Source: Ferruginibacter lapsinanis (lineage in GTDB: Bacteria; Bacteroidota; Bacteroidia; Chitinophagales; Chitinophagaceae). Taken from it: DNA of 64,000 nt. The translations under genes and the position numbers were made by a program. The notes below the pieces were generated by a model. It was given only the letters and a program-made list of their open reading frames with translations, was not told the DNA's origin and did not search any database. Below are positions 16,904-26,881 of the stretch, in pieces; positions within the stretch are counted from its first letter, which is position 1, and the number at the start of each line of letters is the position of its first letter. The stretch lies in the NCBI RefSeq assembly GCF_020783315.1, contig NZ_CP086063.1, positions 930,001 through 994,000 of the forward strand, given 5' to 3'.

Positions 16904-18391
16904 ATGGCCTTAAGTCAGGGATTATATCAAAAACAATTACAGAAATTATCTCCGCAACAAATTCAGTTGATGAAATTGTTGCAGGTACCTACTGCCTTGC
17001 TGGAAGAAAGGATCAAAGAAGAACTGGAAGAGAACCCGGCACTGGAAACAGGCGAAGAAGAAACCGAAGAGTTTGAAAATGATACTACCGAAGAGTTTGA
17101 AACAGAGGGAGAAGACGAATTTGATCTGGATGGAAGCTCGGATGAATACGACAATATAGATATCAGCGAATATGTACAGGATGGTGACGATGATATTGCC
17201 GATTACAGAATGAAGGATGAAAATTATCCTGAAATGGATGATGGTAAAACTATTCCACATAAAGTGGAGACCGGTTTTAATGAATTGATGCTGGAACAAT
17301 TGGGCATGTTAAATCTGGATGAACATCGTCATAAAGTAGCTGAACAAATTATCGGAAACCTGGATGATGATGGTTATTTACGTAGAGAAATAAGTGCTAT
17401 AGTGGATGACCTGGCATTCAGACAAAATATACAAACCACTGAAGAAGAAGTGGGTGAACTGGTAGCAGAGATACAGCAATTTGACCCCGCCGGTGTGGCT
17501 GCCAGAAATTTACAGGAGTGTTTATTACTACAACTGGAAAGAAAGATAGACGATGGCGAACATGTAGAAATGGCCATCAAAGTATTGGAAAAATACTTTG
17601 AGGAATTTACAAAAAAGCACTACGAAAAAATTCAACGTGGGTTAAATATTACTGACGACCAGTTAAGAGGCATTATCAACCAGATAATTAAGTTGAGCCC
17701 TAAGCCAGCAGGTAATATTGGTGAAGGCAATAAGAATGAAGGTTATATCATTCCGGATTTCTTTATTTTGAATAATGCCGGTAAGTTAGAACTTACCTTA
17801 AACAGCAGAAACGCTCCAGACCTGCGCATCAGCGAAGGTTACAGAGATATGCTGAAAGATTATGACAAGGGCACCAAAAAAGATAAGCGACAAAAGGAAG
17901 CTGTACTTTTCATCAAGCAAAAGATCGATTCTGCTAAATGGTTCATTGACGCTATCAAGCAAAGGCAACATACGTTATTAAGCACAATGGGTGCTATTAT
18001 GGATTATCAGTATGAATTTTTTGTTACAGGGGACGAAACTGAAATGCGCCCGATGATCTTAAAAGATATTGCGGAAAAAACCAACCTGGATATCAGCACG
18101 GTAAGCCGTGTAGCTAACAGTAAATTTGTGCAAACAGAATTTGGTACTTACAGACTAAAATTCTTCTTCAGTGAAAGTTTACAGACCGACAGTGGCGAAG
18201 AAGTGAGTACCAGGGAGGTAAAAAAGATACTAAGCGACCTTATTGAAGCAGAAAGTAAAAAACATCCTTTAAGTGATGAAAGATTAACGGAGTTACTGCA
18301 GGAAAAGGGTTATAACATTGCAAGAAGAACCGTTGCCAAATACAGAGAACAATTAAATGTACCGGTGGCAAGATTAAGAAAAGAATTATGA
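16904..18391 (+). CDS. rpoN: RNA polymerase sigma-54 factor
   Basis: This 495-residue sigma-54 subunit directs RNA polymerase to -24/-12 promoters that need an AAA+ activator. Region I at the N-terminus contains the Gln/Leu-rich LSPQQIQLMKLLQVPTALLE and ENPALE segments, followed by an acidic region II (about residues 45-110). The core-binding domain and the helix-turn-helix (NLDISTVSRVANSK) come next, and the RpoN box ARRTVAKYREQ is near residue 475. A short CCCC-GTTT-GGGG hairpin (16884-16895) lies just upstream. The next gene overlaps by four bases. Confidence 0.97.
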   Translation: MALSQGLYQKQLQKLSPQQIQLMKLLQVPTALLEERIKEELEENPALETGEEETEEFENDTTEEFETEGEDEFDLDGSSDEYDNIDISEYVQDGDDDIADYRMKDENYPEMDDGKTIPHKVETGFNELMLEQLGMLNLDEHRHKVAEQIIGNLDDDGYLRREISAIVDDLAFRQNIQTTEEEVGELVAEIQQFDPAGVAARNLQECLLLQLERKIDDGEHVEMAIKVLEKYFEEFTKKHYEKIQRGLNITDDQLRGIINQIIKLSPKPAGNIGEGNKNEGYIIPDFFILNNAGKLELTLNSRNAPDLRISEGYRDMLKDYDKGTKKDKRQKEAVLFIKQKIDSAKWFIDAIKQRQHTLLSTMGAIMDYQYEFFVTGDETEMRPMILKDIAEKTNLDISTVSRVANSKFVQTEFGTYRLKFFFSESLQTDSGEEVSTREVKKILSDLIEAESKKHPLSDERLTELLQEKGYNIARRTVAKYREQLNVPVARLRKEL

Positions 18392-19068
18392 TAACAAACG
18401 ACAGACAATGGGCAAGTGACGACAGGCCAGCCAATACTGACTCTCCGGTAATTGTAAGGGCATTGGCACATTTTTTCTCTTATGTGTTTCATCCTTTGTT
18501 CATTCCTCTTTATGTAACATATTTTTTAACATTTGTACACCCGTCGTACTTTGCAGGATTTGCTCCTCAACAAAAAACATGGCTTTTAATAAGAGTGGCT
18601 TATATAATGATCTTCTTCCCTTTGCTTACAGTTCTGCTTTTAAAGGGGCTCGGGTTCATCAATTCCATTTTACTTAAAACACAAAAAGACAGAATAATCC
18701 CTTATATCGCATGTGGTATATTCTTTTTCTGGAGCTACCAGGTCTTTAAAAATCAACATCAAATACCATTAATACTAACTTCATTTTCTTTTGCTGTTTT
18801 TCTTTCCTCTTCAGCAGCACTGATGGCTAATATCTACTTTAAAATAAGCATGCATGCTATTGGCATGGGTGGCGTAATAGGGTTATTTCTGGTTATCATG
18901 CAGCAAAATACTATGTTAATGACCGTACCCCTAACGGTTGCCTTATTAATTACCGGTATTGTTTGTACTGCACGTTTACTCATCAGCAATCATACCAATA
19001 AAGAAATTTACATTGGATTATTAATGGGGATCGTTTGCCAATTTATTGCAGCAGCCATTAATTTGTAG
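18388..19068 (+). CDS. PAP2-like integral membrane protein
   Basis: This 226-residue protein has about six transmembrane segments. The conserved histidine in ISMHAIGMGG and the later ISNHTNKEIYIGLLMG region look like remnants of the PAP2 phosphatase core seen in a Bacteroidota membrane family; activity is uncertain. The start overlaps the rpoN stop codon by four bases (ATGA), so translation is probably coupled. Confidence 0.6.
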   Translation: MITNDRQWASDDRPANTDSPVIVRALAHFFSYVFHPLFIPLYVTYFLTFVHPSYFAGFAPQQKTWLLIRVAYIMIFFPLLTVLLLKGLGFINSILLKTQKDRIIPYIACGIFFFWSYQVFKNQHQIPLILTSFSFAVFLSSSAALMANIYFKISMHAIGMGGVIGLFLVIMQQNTMLMTVPLTVALLITGIVCTARLLISNHTNKEIYIGLLMGIVCQFIAAAINL

Positions 19069-19168
19069 ATTTTTTATTGCATTATTATATTGCTGTCTTT
19101 TTTTTTCTTATCTTAACATTTGTTGTTCTCGATTGCCTGCCCGTTATTAATTTTTTAATACATATTCA

Positions 19169-19471
19169 ATGCATTTATCACCGAGAGAAACGGAAAAGCT
19201 ATTACTTTTTTTAGCAGGCGAATTGGCTTTAAAAAGAAAACAAAGAGGGTTAAAACTAAATTATCCCGAAGCAATTGCACTTATCAGCTCACATTTACAG
19301 GAAGCTGCCCGGGATGGCAAGTCTGTTGCAGAACTCATGCAATATGGTGCCACTATACTAACCAGAGCAGATGTAATGGAAGGTGTTGCCGAAATGATCC
19401 ATGATGTACAAATTGAAGCAACCTTTCCAGACGGAACCAAACTGGTGACCGTACATGACCCTATAAGATAA
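19169..19471 (+). CDS. ureA: Urease gamma subunit
   Basis: This 100-residue gamma subunit is one of the three structural parts of the nickel enzyme that hydrolyses urea to ammonia and carbamate. It starts with the family signature [20 protein letters not shown], continues with [12 protein letters not shown] and ends with the [15 protein letters not shown] tail. The length is typical of bacterial three-subunit ureases, so gamma and beta are not fused here. It is the first gene of the locus. Confidence 0.97.
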   Translation: MHLSPRETEKLLLFLAGELALKRKQRGLKLNYPEAIALISSHLQEAARDGKSVAELMQYGATILTRADVMEGVAEMIHDVQIEATFPDGTKLVTVHDPIR

Positions 19472-19476
19472 AAAAT

Positions 19477-19599
19477 GCCCCCTTCCCCTAAAGGGGTGTA
19501 AAGGCGGGGCTTTTACTTAGATATAAATCACTACTCTTGAAAAAACATTATTACATAACTATTAAACAAACTCCAACTCCCCTTTAGGAGATGGGGGCA
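19477..19599. repeat. Inverted pair of REP-like palindromes between ureA and ureB
   Basis: The elements at 19477-19500 (GCCCCCTTCCCCTAAAGGGG) and 19576-19599 (CTCCCCTTTAGGAGATGGGGGC) are reverse complements in about 20 of 22 positions. Together they could fold the whole ureA-ureB spacer into one long hairpin. Other copies of the family occur at 34, 35, 41 and 44 kb. Confidence 0.8.
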
Positions 19600-19606
19600 A
19601 AGAACT

Positions 19607-19978
19607 ATGATTCCCGGAGAATATATTTTAGCTAAAGGCGATATTATCGCTAACGAAGGAAGAAGAACTACAAAATTGGTTGTAGTCAATAGCGGCGACA
19701 GGCCTGTACAGATCGGGTCTCACTTTCACTTTTTTGAAGTGAACAAACAAATGAGTTTCAACAGATCTGCCGCTTTTGGGATGCGTTTAAATATTGCAGC
19801 AGGTACAGCCGTTCGTTTTGAGCCGGGAGAAGAAAAAGAAGTAGAGTTGACTGAATTTGGCGGCAACAAAAAAATATTTGGCTTTAATAATTTAGTGGAT
19901 GGGAATATATCCGATGCCAATCTTACTAAAGCATTGGAAAAATCTGCCGCTAATCATTTCAAAAACGATGTGCAATAA
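19607..19978 (+). CDS. ureB: Urease beta subunit
   Basis: This 123-residue beta subunit packs against UreA and UreC in the urease trimer. It has the family's opening [13 protein letters not shown], the central [21 protein letters not shown] motif, [24 protein letters not shown] and the GFNNLVDG segment near the C-terminus. It is separated from ureA by a 135-base spacer filled by an inverted REP-like pair, and from the M28 peptidase gene by only 15 bases. Confidence 0.97.
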   Translation: MIPGEYILAKGDIIANEGRRTTKLVVVNSGDRPVQIGSHFHFFEVNKQMSFNRSAAFGMRLNIAAGTAVRFEPGEEKEVELTEFGGNKKIFGFNNLVDGNISDANLTKALEKSAANHFKNDVQ

Positions 19979-19993
19979 TTAAATAGCTTGCTT

Positions 19994-21448
19994 ATGAAAA
20001 AGATAAAGTTTTCGGGTGTTGTTGCAATAGTGTTTATTACAACCTCCGCATGTTTTGCCCAGACAAATAATACAGCTGGCCTTTCCGCCATCCGTGAACC
20101 GGACCTGAAAAAAGATCTGTATGAATTTGCAGATGATCATTTCAAAGGCAGAGAAGCAAGCACACTGGATGAGTTGAAAGCTGCTGCCTGGCTGGCAGAA
20201 AAAGCACGTGCCGCTGGATTAAAGCCGGCAGGAGATGATGGTTCCTATTTTCAATATTTCAATTTATACAGAAACAGAGTAACCAATAACACAACTGTTA
20301 AAATAGGAGAACGTAGTTTTTCTTTATTAAAAGATATGCTTATCTCCCAGATTGCTCCGGCAACAGTTTCTGCACCAATCGTATTTTTGGAAAATATTAA
20401 TGATCTGGAAAATATTGATATAAAGGGTAAAGCTGTCGCATTTAAAGTATCAAAAGATGACAATTATTTGAGCATCCCTTTAGAGCATAGAAAATATTTA
20501 GGATATGTATCCAGAAACTATGCCCCCGCTTTTATTAATAAAGGTGCGGCTGCTATTATTTTTATTGCAGATGATATTTCTGAAAACAGCTGGGCAGAAA
20601 ATATTCCATATTTAACCATGGGGTCGTATGATATAGAAGGTGGTCCATATTCTAAAACAGAAAATAAGCCTCCTTATATTTGGTTGCATCAATCCGAACT
20701 TGCGTTTATAAAAAAAGGGGAGCAAACCCTTACAGCTTCAATCAATGTAGAATCATATTTATATCCATCTATTAATGTGGTAGCAAAAGTAGATGGCACC
20801 AATCCGGGTTTATCTAAAGAGTATGTACTATTCAGTGCTCATATAGATCATGACGGCATCAGAACTCCCGTAGGAACAGACTCTATCTACAATGGTGCTG
20901 ATGATAATGGTAGTGCCTGTGTAGCGCTACTGGCCATTGGCAGAGCTTTTAAGAAACAACCGGGTAAACGTTCGGCATTATTTGTTTGGCATGGTGCTGA
21001 AGAACGTGGCTTATTAGGATCAAAATGGTATGCTACTCATCCTACTGTGCCTAAAAAATCTATCGTTGCAGTTTTGAATGCTGATATGATCGGTAGAAAT
21101 AACCCCGACAGCGCTGCATTATTGGGATCAACAATTCCTCATCTTAATTCAAAAGATCTGGTGAATATGGCTTTATCTGCTAACAAAGAAGGGCCGAATT
21201 TTAAACTGGATAAAGAATGGGATAAGCCAGACCACCCTGAAGGATTCTATTTCAGAAGCGATCATTATCCTTATTCAATGGAGAATATGCCGGCAATATT
21301 TTATACTACTTTATTACATAACGAATACCATACACCATTGGATGAAGCATCACATATCGATTATAAAAAATTAACAAAGATGACAGAATGGATGTATAGA
21401 ACAGGATGGAAAGTAGCTAACGCTAATACACGACCGAAATTAGATTAA
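19994..21448 (+). CDS. Secreted M28 family metallopeptidase
   Basis: This 484-residue exported zinc aminopeptidase-like enzyme sits between ureB and ureC. It has a signal peptide (about residues 1-22, TTSACFAQ), a PA domain-like insertion around residues 110-240, and the M28 metal-binding set: His/Asp in FSAHIDHDG, Asp in [13 protein letters not shown], the Glu pair in [12 protein letters not shown], Asp in LNADMIGRN and the last His in [14 protein letters not shown]28 enzymes release N- or C-terminal residues from peptides. The reading frame also allows a TTG at 19988. It is on the same strand as, and closely spaced with, the urease genes, so it is probably transcribed with them. Confidence 0.92.
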   Translation: MKKIKFSGVVAIVFITTSACFAQTNNTAGLSAIREPDLKKDLYEFADDHFKGREASTLDELKAAAWLAEKARAAGLKPAGDDGSYFQYFNLYRNRVTNNTTVKIGERSFSLLKDMLISQIAPATVSAPIVFLENINDLENIDIKGKAVAFKVSKDDNYLSIPLEHRKYLGYVSRNYAPAFINKGAAAIIFIADDISENSWAENIPYLTMGSYDIEGGPYSKTENKPPYIWLHQSELAFIKKGEQTLTASINVESYLYPSINVVAKVDGTNPGLSKEYVLFSAHIDHDGIRTPVGTDSIYNGADDNGSACVALLAIGRAFKKQPGKRSALFVWHGAEERGLLGSKWYATHPTVPKKSIVAVLNADMIGRNNPDSAALLGSTIPHLNSKDLVNMALSANKEGPNFKLDKEWDKPDHPEGFYFRSDHYPYSMENMPAIFYTTLLHNEYHTPLDEASHIDYKKLTKMTEWMYRTGWKVANANTRPKLD

Positions 21449-21503
21449 ATTACTACTACAGTTTTACTATAATGAATTATTAATATTTAATTGCGAAGTA
21501 TAC

Positions 21504-23225
21504 ATGAGTTTATCTATCAATAGAATTAAGTACGCCAATATGTACGGCCCAACTACAGGAGATAAAGTACGTCTGGGAGATACAGAGTTATTTATAGAGA
21601 TTGAAAAAGATCACACCGTTTATGGAGACGAAGCAAAATTCGGTGGCGGTAAAACTATACGTGATGGTATGGCACAATCGGCAACGGCTACACGAAAAGA
21701 AGGTGTGCTTGATCTGGTCATTACAAGTGTTATGATCATTGATCACTGGGGAATTGTGAAAGCTGATATTGGTATTAAAGATGGGAAGATCGTTGGCATC
21801 GGCAAAGCCGGCAACCCCGATACCATGGATGGTATTACTCCTAATATGGTTATTGGTGCAAGCACGGAAGTACACGGTGGAGCTGGTTTAATAGCAACAG
21901 CCGGGGGTATCGATACACATATACATTTTATTTGTCCGCAGCAGATAGACCATGCTTTATTCAGTGGTATCACTACTATGATCGGTGGTGGTACAGGTCC
22001 GGCAGATGGAACAAACGCAACCACTGTTACACCGGGTGCCTGGAATATTCAAAAAATGCTGGAGGCCGCTGAAGCTTACCCAATGAATCTTGGGTTTTTT
22101 GGAAAAGGAAACTGTGCCGCATTGGAACCTCTGGAAGAACAAATTGAAGCCGGCGCATTAGGTTTAAAAATTCATGAAGACTGGGGAAGCACCGCTGCGG
22201 TAATTGACGCTTCATTAAAGATTGCCGATAAACACGATATACAAATTGCTATCCATACCGACACGTTAAACGAAGGTGGATTTTTAGAGGATACCATCAA
22301 TGCCATCAATGGAAGAGTGATACACACCTTCCATACTGAAGGTGCCGGTGGTGGGCATGCACCGGACATCATCAAAGCTGCGATGTACCCTAATGTATTA
22401 CCATCCTCCACCAACCCTACCAGACCATATACTGTTAATACAATAGATGAACATCTGGATATGTTGATGGTATGCCACCATTTAGATAAAAATGTTCCGG
22501 AAGATATATCTTTTGCAGATAGTCGCATACGTCCTGAAACAATTGCGGCAGAAGATATACTGCATGATCTGGGTGTATTCAGCATGATGAGTAGTGATAG
22601 TCAGGCAATGGGGCGTGTAAGTGAAGTGATTACCCGTACCTGGCAGACAGCACACAAAATGAAAGTGCAACGAGGAAGCCTACCCGAAGATGAAGGAAAA
22701 AATAATGACAATTTCAGAGTAAAAAGATTCATTTCAAAATATACGATCAATCCGGCTATATCACATGGCATCAGTGAATATGTAGGTTCAATAGAGCCGG
22801 GCAAACTGGCAGACATCGTTTTGTGGAAACCATCGATGTTTGGTGTGAAACCTGAAATGATGATAAAAGGAGGAATGATCATCGCTGCAAGAATGGGAGA
22901 CCCTAATGCTTCTATCCCAACACCACAACCTGTTATCTATCGCCATATGTTTGGCGCAGCGGGCAAAGCTCTATTTAAAACCTGTGCCACATTTGTTTCA
23001 AAGTTGTCAATAGAAAAAAATGTTATTCAAAGCTATGGCTTACAAAAAATGTTATTGCCTGTAAAGAATTGCAGAAATATTTCTAAAAAAGATCTCATCC
23101 ATAATGATGCTACACCACAGATAGATGTGAATCCGGAAAACTATGAAGTAAAAGTTGATGGTGAAGTAATTACATGTGAACCAATGGCAGTGTTGCCATT
23201 GACACAACGGTATTTTTTATTTTAG
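21504..23225 (+). CDS. ureC: Urease alpha (catalytic) subunit
   Basis: This 573-residue catalytic subunit carries the binuclear nickel site. All expected residues are visible: His139 and His141 (DTHIHF), the carbamylated Lys222 (GLKIHEDW), His251 (AIHTDT), His277 ([15 protein letters not shown]), the catalytic flap His325 (VCHHLDKN) and Asp365 (SSDSQAMGR). The offset from the well-studied Klebsiella numbering is constant at +5. The sequence is full length. It follows the M28 peptidase gene after 55 bases and precedes ureE. Confidence 0.98.
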   Translation: MSLSINRIKYANMYGPTTGDKVRLGDTELFIEIEKDHTVYGDEAKFGGGKTIRDGMAQSATATRKEGVLDLVITSVMIIDHWGIVKADIGIKDGKIVGIGKAGNPDTMDGITPNMVIGASTEVHGGAGLIATAGGIDTHIHFICPQQIDHALFSGITTMIGGGTGPADGTNATTVTPGAWNIQKMLEAAEAYPMNLGFFGKGNCAALEPLEEQIEAGALGLKIHEDWGSTAAVIDASLKIADKHDIQIAIHTDTLNEGGFLEDTINAINGRVIHTFHTEGAGGGHAPDIIKAAMYPNVLPSSTNPTRPYTVNTIDEHLDMLMVCHHLDKNVPEDISFADSRIRPETIAAEDILHDLGVFSMMSSDSQAMGRVSEVITRTWQTAHKMKVQRGSLPEDEGKNNDNFRVKRFISKYTINPAISHGISEYVGSIEPGKLADIVLWKPSMFGVKPEMMIKGGMIIAARMGDPNASIPTPQPVIYRHMFGAAGKALFKTCATFVSKLSIEKNVIQSYGLQKMLLPVKNCRNISKKDLIHNDATPQIDVNPENYEVKVDGEVITCEPMAVLPLTQRYFLF

Positions 23226-23277
23226 GAATAGAATAGGGATGACACTGATTAAATGGATTTACACTGATTTTATTTAA

Positions 23278-23781
23278 ATGCTAGTACAAAAAAAGATAGG
23301 AAATATTACTGATCACACCAATACAAGTAAAACTATTGATTGGTTAATGCTTGAATGGTTCGAGACAAACAAGCGAATCCTACGCAAACGAACACAATCC
23401 GGTGTAGAGGTATCATTAAAATTTTTACAGGATAACCCTTTATTGACTCAAGGAGATATTTTATTTGAAGACGAAAAAACGATCATCGTTATCGAAGTAT
23501 TAGCTTGTGATTGCATGGTAGTAGCTCCTAAGAATATGTTTGAAATGGCTTCTGTTTGTTATGAGATCGGCAATAAACATCTTCCATTATTTTTTGAAAA
23601 TGATGAAGTGTTGGTTCCTTTTGAAATGCCTTTATACAAATTACTTACTGCCCAAGGCTATCTGGTAAAACAAGAAAAAAGAAAATTATTACAACCATTA
23701 AAAACAACGGTTGCTCCGCATGGTGCAGACAGAGAAACACTATTTTCTAAAATAATGAAACTCACTACTACCAATGAATAA
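23278..23781 (+). CDS. ureE: Urease accessory protein UreE
   Basis: This 167-residue nickel metallochaperone delivers nickel to the UreG/UreF/UreD complex. An N-terminal peptide-binding domain (about 1-75, with LEWFETNKRILRKRTQSG and GDILF) is followed by the metal-binding domain containing MFEMASVCYEIGNKHLPLFFE, where the His of GNKHLP is the conserved interface ligand. The C-terminal His-rich tail of some homologues is absent. It overlaps ureF by eight bases. The 52-base leader contains ACACTGATT words resembling the hairpin elements at 0.6 and 36.6 kb. Confidence 0.92.
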   Translation: MLVQKKIGNITDHTNTSKTIDWLMLEWFETNKRILRKRTQSGVEVSLKFLQDNPLLTQGDILFEDEKTIIVIEVLACDCMVVAPKNMFEMASVCYEIGNKHLPLFFENDEVLVPFEMPLYKLLTAQGYLVKQEKRKLLQPLKTTVAPHGADRETLFSKIMKLTTTNE

Positions 23782-24460
23782 TGCTTTGCTGAGTTTATTA
23801 CATTTAACTGACCCTACTTTGCCGATTGGTGGCTATTCTCATTCGGCCGGATTGGAGACGTATGTACAACAGGGCATTGTAAAAGATACAGCAACTGCAA
23901 AAACATTTACTTCCCAGATGTTATCGCAAAATCTGCAGTATACTGATGCGGCTTTTCTTTCATTGGCATTTGATGCCGCGGAAAATAATGATATCAAAAA
24001 AATAATTGAGCTGGATGAATTATGCACTGCTGTGAAATTGCCGCAGGAAATGCGACAGGCAAGTAATAAACTTGGATTACGTTTAATAAAAATATTTCAG
24101 CCGCTAGGCAAGAATGAGCTTACGGAAACTTATGCAGCCAATATCAGGTCACAAAATATTTTGGGACATTATTGCGTTGCGTTTGGTTTATACGCACATG
24201 CGATGAAAATTTCAAAAAAAGAAGCATTGACAGGTTTTTATTATAATGCTGCTGTTGGCTTTGTTACAAATAGTGTTAAGTTGGTTCCGTTAAGTCAGCA
24301 AAGTGGTCAAGAGATATTATTTTCATTGCATACGTTGATCAATGAATTAGCAGAAAAAAGTTTACAGCCTGATGAAGAATTGATCGGTTTATGTTGTGCC
24401 GGATTTGATATTAAATGTATGCAGCACGAAAGATTGTATTCGAGATTGTATATGAGTTAA
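23774..24460 (+). CDS. ureF: Urease accessory protein UreF
   Basis: This 228-residue all-helical accessory protein works with UreD and UreG as the GTPase-gating component of urease activation. It opens with LLHLTDPTLPIGGYSHSAGLETYVQ, a UreF hallmark, and includes the ILGHYCVAFGLYAHAM and GFVTNSVKLVPLSQQSGQ segments expected for the dimer and UreG-binding faces. The start overlaps ureE by eight bases, which suggests translational coupling. Confidence 0.95.
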   Translation: MNNALLSLLHLTDPTLPIGGYSHSAGLETYVQQGIVKDTATAKTFTSQMLSQNLQYTDAAFLSLAFDAAENNDIKKIIELDELCTAVKLPQEMRQASNKLGLRLIKIFQPLGKNELTETYAANIRSQNILGHYCVAFGLYAHAMKISKKEALTGFYYNAAVGFVTNSVKLVPLSQQSGQEILFSLHTLINELAEKSLQPDEELIGLCCAGFDIKCMQHERLYSRLYMS

Positions 24461-24580
24461 GCATTATGAATTATGAGTTGTTATGAAATTGAAGAGGAGG
24501 AATACAGTTACTAATGTACAAGTGTGCGACGCCTGTGAAGTTGAATAGAATTACCAATGTTCGAAACAAAATATAAATAG

Positions 24581-24600
24581 CCTTGGCATTTATGCCAAGG
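24581..24600. promoter_or_regulatory. Perfect hairpin before the ureG start
   Basis: CCTTGGCAT and ATGCCAAGG form a 9-bp stem around TT, ending 12 bases before the ureG ATG at 24613. No T-tract follows, so it is not a terminator. It could affect translation or mark a processing site within the ure transcript. The rest of the ureF-ureG spacer (24461-24580) contains the short dispersed repeat at 24517-24535 and no gene. Confidence 0.45.
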
Positions 24601-24612
24601 AACAAAAAATAT

Positions 24613-25248
24613 ATGGAAAGAAAATATATAAAGATCGGTGTTGCCGGTCCGGTCGGCTCAGGAAAAACAGCATTGATAGAAAGACTAAGCAGAGCCATGC
24701 ACAACAATTACAGCATCGGTGTGATAACAAATGATATTTACACGAAAGAAGATGCAGAATTTTTAACCAAAAATAGTTTATTGCCAAAAGAAAGAATCAT
24801 TGGGGTAGAAACAGGCGGTTGTCCGCATACAGCTATACGAGAAGATGCCAGCATGAATTTAGAAGCTGTGGAAGAAATGGCCAATCGTTTTGCTGACATA
24901 GAAATTATTTTTATTGAAAGTGGGGGAGATAATCTTTCTGCCACATTTAGTCCAGACCTGGCAGATGTAACTATTTTTGTAATTGATGTTGCCGAAGGTG
25001 ATAAGATCCCTCGTAAAGGCGGACCCGGTATTACAAGAAGTGATCTGCTGGTGATCAATAAAATTGATCTGGCTCCGTATGTAAATGCTGATCTGAATGT
25101 AATGGAAAGAGATGCAAGAAAAATGCGTAATGGCAATCCTTTTGTTTTTACCAACCTGATGAGTTTACAAGGTCTGGATAATGTAATTGGCTGGATAAAA
25201 AAATATGCTTTGCTGGAAGAAGGAAGTGAACCGGACTTGGTAAGATAA
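24613..25248 (+). CDS. ureG: Urease accessory GTPase UreG
   Basis: This 211-residue SIMIBI-class GTPase powers nickel insertion into urease. The P-loop is [15 protein letters not shown] (near residue 10), the nickel-binding CPH motif is in [13 protein letters not shown], the switch region is [16 protein letters not shown], and the guanine-specificity motif is [11 protein letters not shown]. The reading frame runs further upstream to a TTG at 24583, but that lies within the 24581-24600 hairpin, and the ATG at 24613 matches the usual N-terminus. Confidence 0.97.
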   Translation: MERKYIKIGVAGPVGSGKTALIERLSRAMHNNYSIGVITNDIYTKEDAEFLTKNSLLPKERIIGVETGGCPHTAIREDASMNLEAVEEMANRFADIEIIFIESGGDNLSATFSPDLADVTIFVIDVAEGDKIPRKGGPGITRSDLLVINKIDLAPYVNADLNVMERDARKMRNGNPFVFTNLMSLQGLDNVIGWIKKYALLEEGSEPDLVR

Positions 25249-25277
25249 TTAGTGAATAAAATTCATGTAATAAATAT

Positions 25278-26072
25278 TTGAAAGCAGATCTAAACATAGC
25301 GGTCTTTTTACGTGATGGTAGTACAAAATTGGGTAAGTGTTATTTTACACCGCCCTTTAAAGTAATGAACATAACCGAAGACAAGCAATCTGAACAATTA
25401 CATTTAATGGTGATGAGTTCTTCTCCCGGAATTTTGGACGAAGATGAGTACACTATGAAAATCGGTATTGAAGAAGAGTGTTCGCTGCAATTACATACTC
25501 AATCTTATCAACGATTGTTCAATATGAAAAAGGGAGCTACTCAATCTATGGAAGTGACCTTACAAAATAATGCATCGTTTGTTTACCTGCCTCACCCGGC
25601 AGTACCGCATGAGAACTCGATCTTTACCGCTAAAAATAAATTTTACCTGAAGGATAATTATTTTTTTCTTTTTGGAGAAATACTAACCTGTGGCAGAAAA
25701 TTGAATGGTGAAGTTTTTCAATTCTCCAAATACCATAACATCACCGAAGTGTTTATCAATGATACATTGGTGATAAAAGAAAATCTATTGATGCAACCAA
25801 TATTAGTAGATGTACAGGCAATGGGCCAACTGGAAGGGTATACACATCAGGCCAGTTTTATTTTTTTACACGATGGTACAGATATGCAATCATTGTGCGA
25901 TGAAGTGTATGATTTTCTTCTTTCAAAAAATGAAATAACATTTGGCGTTTCAATCACACATTGCAATGGCTTATTGGTAAGAATCCTGGGGTACAAGGCA
26001 GAACAACTCTACACCTATTTAAAAAATATTGCTTCACTAATACAAGAAAGAAAAGAATTACTTGCAAGTTGA
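25278..26072 (+). CDS. ureD: Urease accessory protein UreD
   Basis: This 264-residue beta-helical accessory protein binds apo-urease and channels nickel from UreG through UreF. Family segments include TPPFKVMNI near the N-terminus, MVMSSSPGILDEDEYTMKIGIEE and LHTQSYQRLFNMKKG, and the later YLPHPAVPHENSIF and FFLFGEILTCGRKLNGE stretches. The start appears to be a TTG at 25278, because no suitable ATG precedes the conserved N-terminus. It overlaps the next gene by 11 bases. Confidence 0.9.
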   Translation: MKADLNIAVFLRDGSTKLGKCYFTPPFKVMNITEDKQSEQLHLMVMSSSPGILDEDEYTMKIGIEEECSLQLHTQSYQRLFNMKKGATQSMEVTLQNNASFVYLPHPAVPHENSIFTAKNKFYLKDNYFFLFGEILTCGRKLNGEVFQFSKYHNITEVFINDTLVIKENLLMQPILVDVQAMGQLEGYTHQASFIFLHDGTDMQSLCDEVYDFLLSKNEITFGVSITHCNGLLVRILGYKAEQLYTYLKNIASLIQERKELLAS

Positions 26073-26763
26073 ATTAGAAATATTGATCACTGCTGCAATT
26101 ACAATTGCTTGCCTGCACACTGCTACGGGCCCCGATCACTATTTACCTTTTATTGCCTTGTCAAAATCTAGAGGATGGAGTTTTGGTAAAACTTTATGGT
26201 GGACAATCATCTGCGGATGTGGTCATGTATGGAGTTCTGTTTTGCTGGGTTTAGGCGGTGCTACTATAGGATGGTCTCTGTCAAAGATCAGCTGGCTGGA
26301 AAATATCCGTGGAGGCATTGCCGGATGGGTGTTATTGTTATTTGGATTGATCTATGGAATATGGGGATTGTACAGAGCTTACAGAAATAACGCACACAAA
26401 CATTTCGATACGTACGAAGACGGAAGCATCTATGTATATGAACATAAACATGGTCAGGCGGTACAAACAAAAGAAAGACACAAAGTAACTCCATGGGTAA
26501 TGTTCATTATCTTTTTACTGGGACCATGTGAGCCGATGATACCGTTATTATATTTTCCTGCAGCAAAAAACAGCTGGTATGGGATGATCGTGCTGATCGC
26601 TGTATATACTTTTTTTACATTGGCTACAATGATTGTAATGGTTGTATTGGGCTATTACGGATTGGCATTCACAAAAACAGAAAAGATCGAACGATATGTA
26701 CATGCAATCGGAGGACTAACGATATTTATTTGCGGAGTAGGGATGGTGTTTATGGGATGGTAA
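26062..26763 (+). CDS. Putative nickel permease (NicO/UreH-like)
   Basis: This 233-residue membrane protein has about six transmembrane segments. The first contains CLHTATGPDHYLPF, like the H-x-x-x-x-D-H signature by which nickel/cobalt transporters bind their metal, and GCGHVWSSVLLG adds a second membrane histidine. A central His-rich cytoplasmic loop (AHKHFDTYE, YEHKHGQ) also fits metal handling. It ends the urease operon and overlaps ureD, which is a context typical of nickel-uptake proteins. Substrate and direction of transport are inferred, not shown. The start is probably the TTG at 26062. Confidence 0.7.
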   Translation: MQVELEILITAAITIACLHTATGPDHYLPFIALSKSRGWSFGKTLWWTIICGCGHVWSSVLLGLGGATIGWSLSKISWLENIRGGIAGWVLLLFGLIYGIWGLYRAYRNNAHKHFDTYEDGSIYVYEHKHGQAVQTKERHKVTPWVMFIIFLLGPCEPMIPLLYFPAAKNSWYGMIVLIAVYTFFTLATMIVMVVLGYYGLAFTKTEKIERYVHAIGGLTIFICGVGMVFMGW

Positions 26764-26768
26764 TAATT

Positions 26769-26876
26769 TCACAGAGAATCGCAAAGGCACATAGAGAGAT
26801 TATTCGTATCATGAAGCTTTTTAAATTTTCAAGTCCTCTCTGTGTAACTCCGTGCATTCTTTGTGATCACTGTAAA
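26769..26876. repeat. Inverted CACAGAG-type repeat after the urease locus
   Basis: The segment TCACAGAGAATCGCAAAG at the left recurs in degenerate inverted form at the right (CCGTGCATTCTTTGTGATCA), with CACATAGAGAG opposite CTCTCTGTG. It fills the gap between the two convergent operons. It has no T-tract and is likely a dispersed intergenic element. Confidence 0.55.
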
Positions 26877-26881
26877 AAGAT

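Noticed and set aside
19477..19599. ureA-ureB spacer considered as a terminator or riboswitch
   Set aside because: The paired elements belong to a repeat family found at several unrelated positions and have no T-tract; urease beta expression from the same transcript is required.
21588..22882. Several long minus-strand open frames across ureC
   Set aside because: They are antisense shadows of a highly conserved catalytic subunit, with odd Cys/His-rich compositions and no matching motifs.
24583..24612. TTG start for a longer UreG
   Set aside because: The extra ten codons fall within the hairpin, and the ATG at 24613 gives the expected UreG N-terminus.
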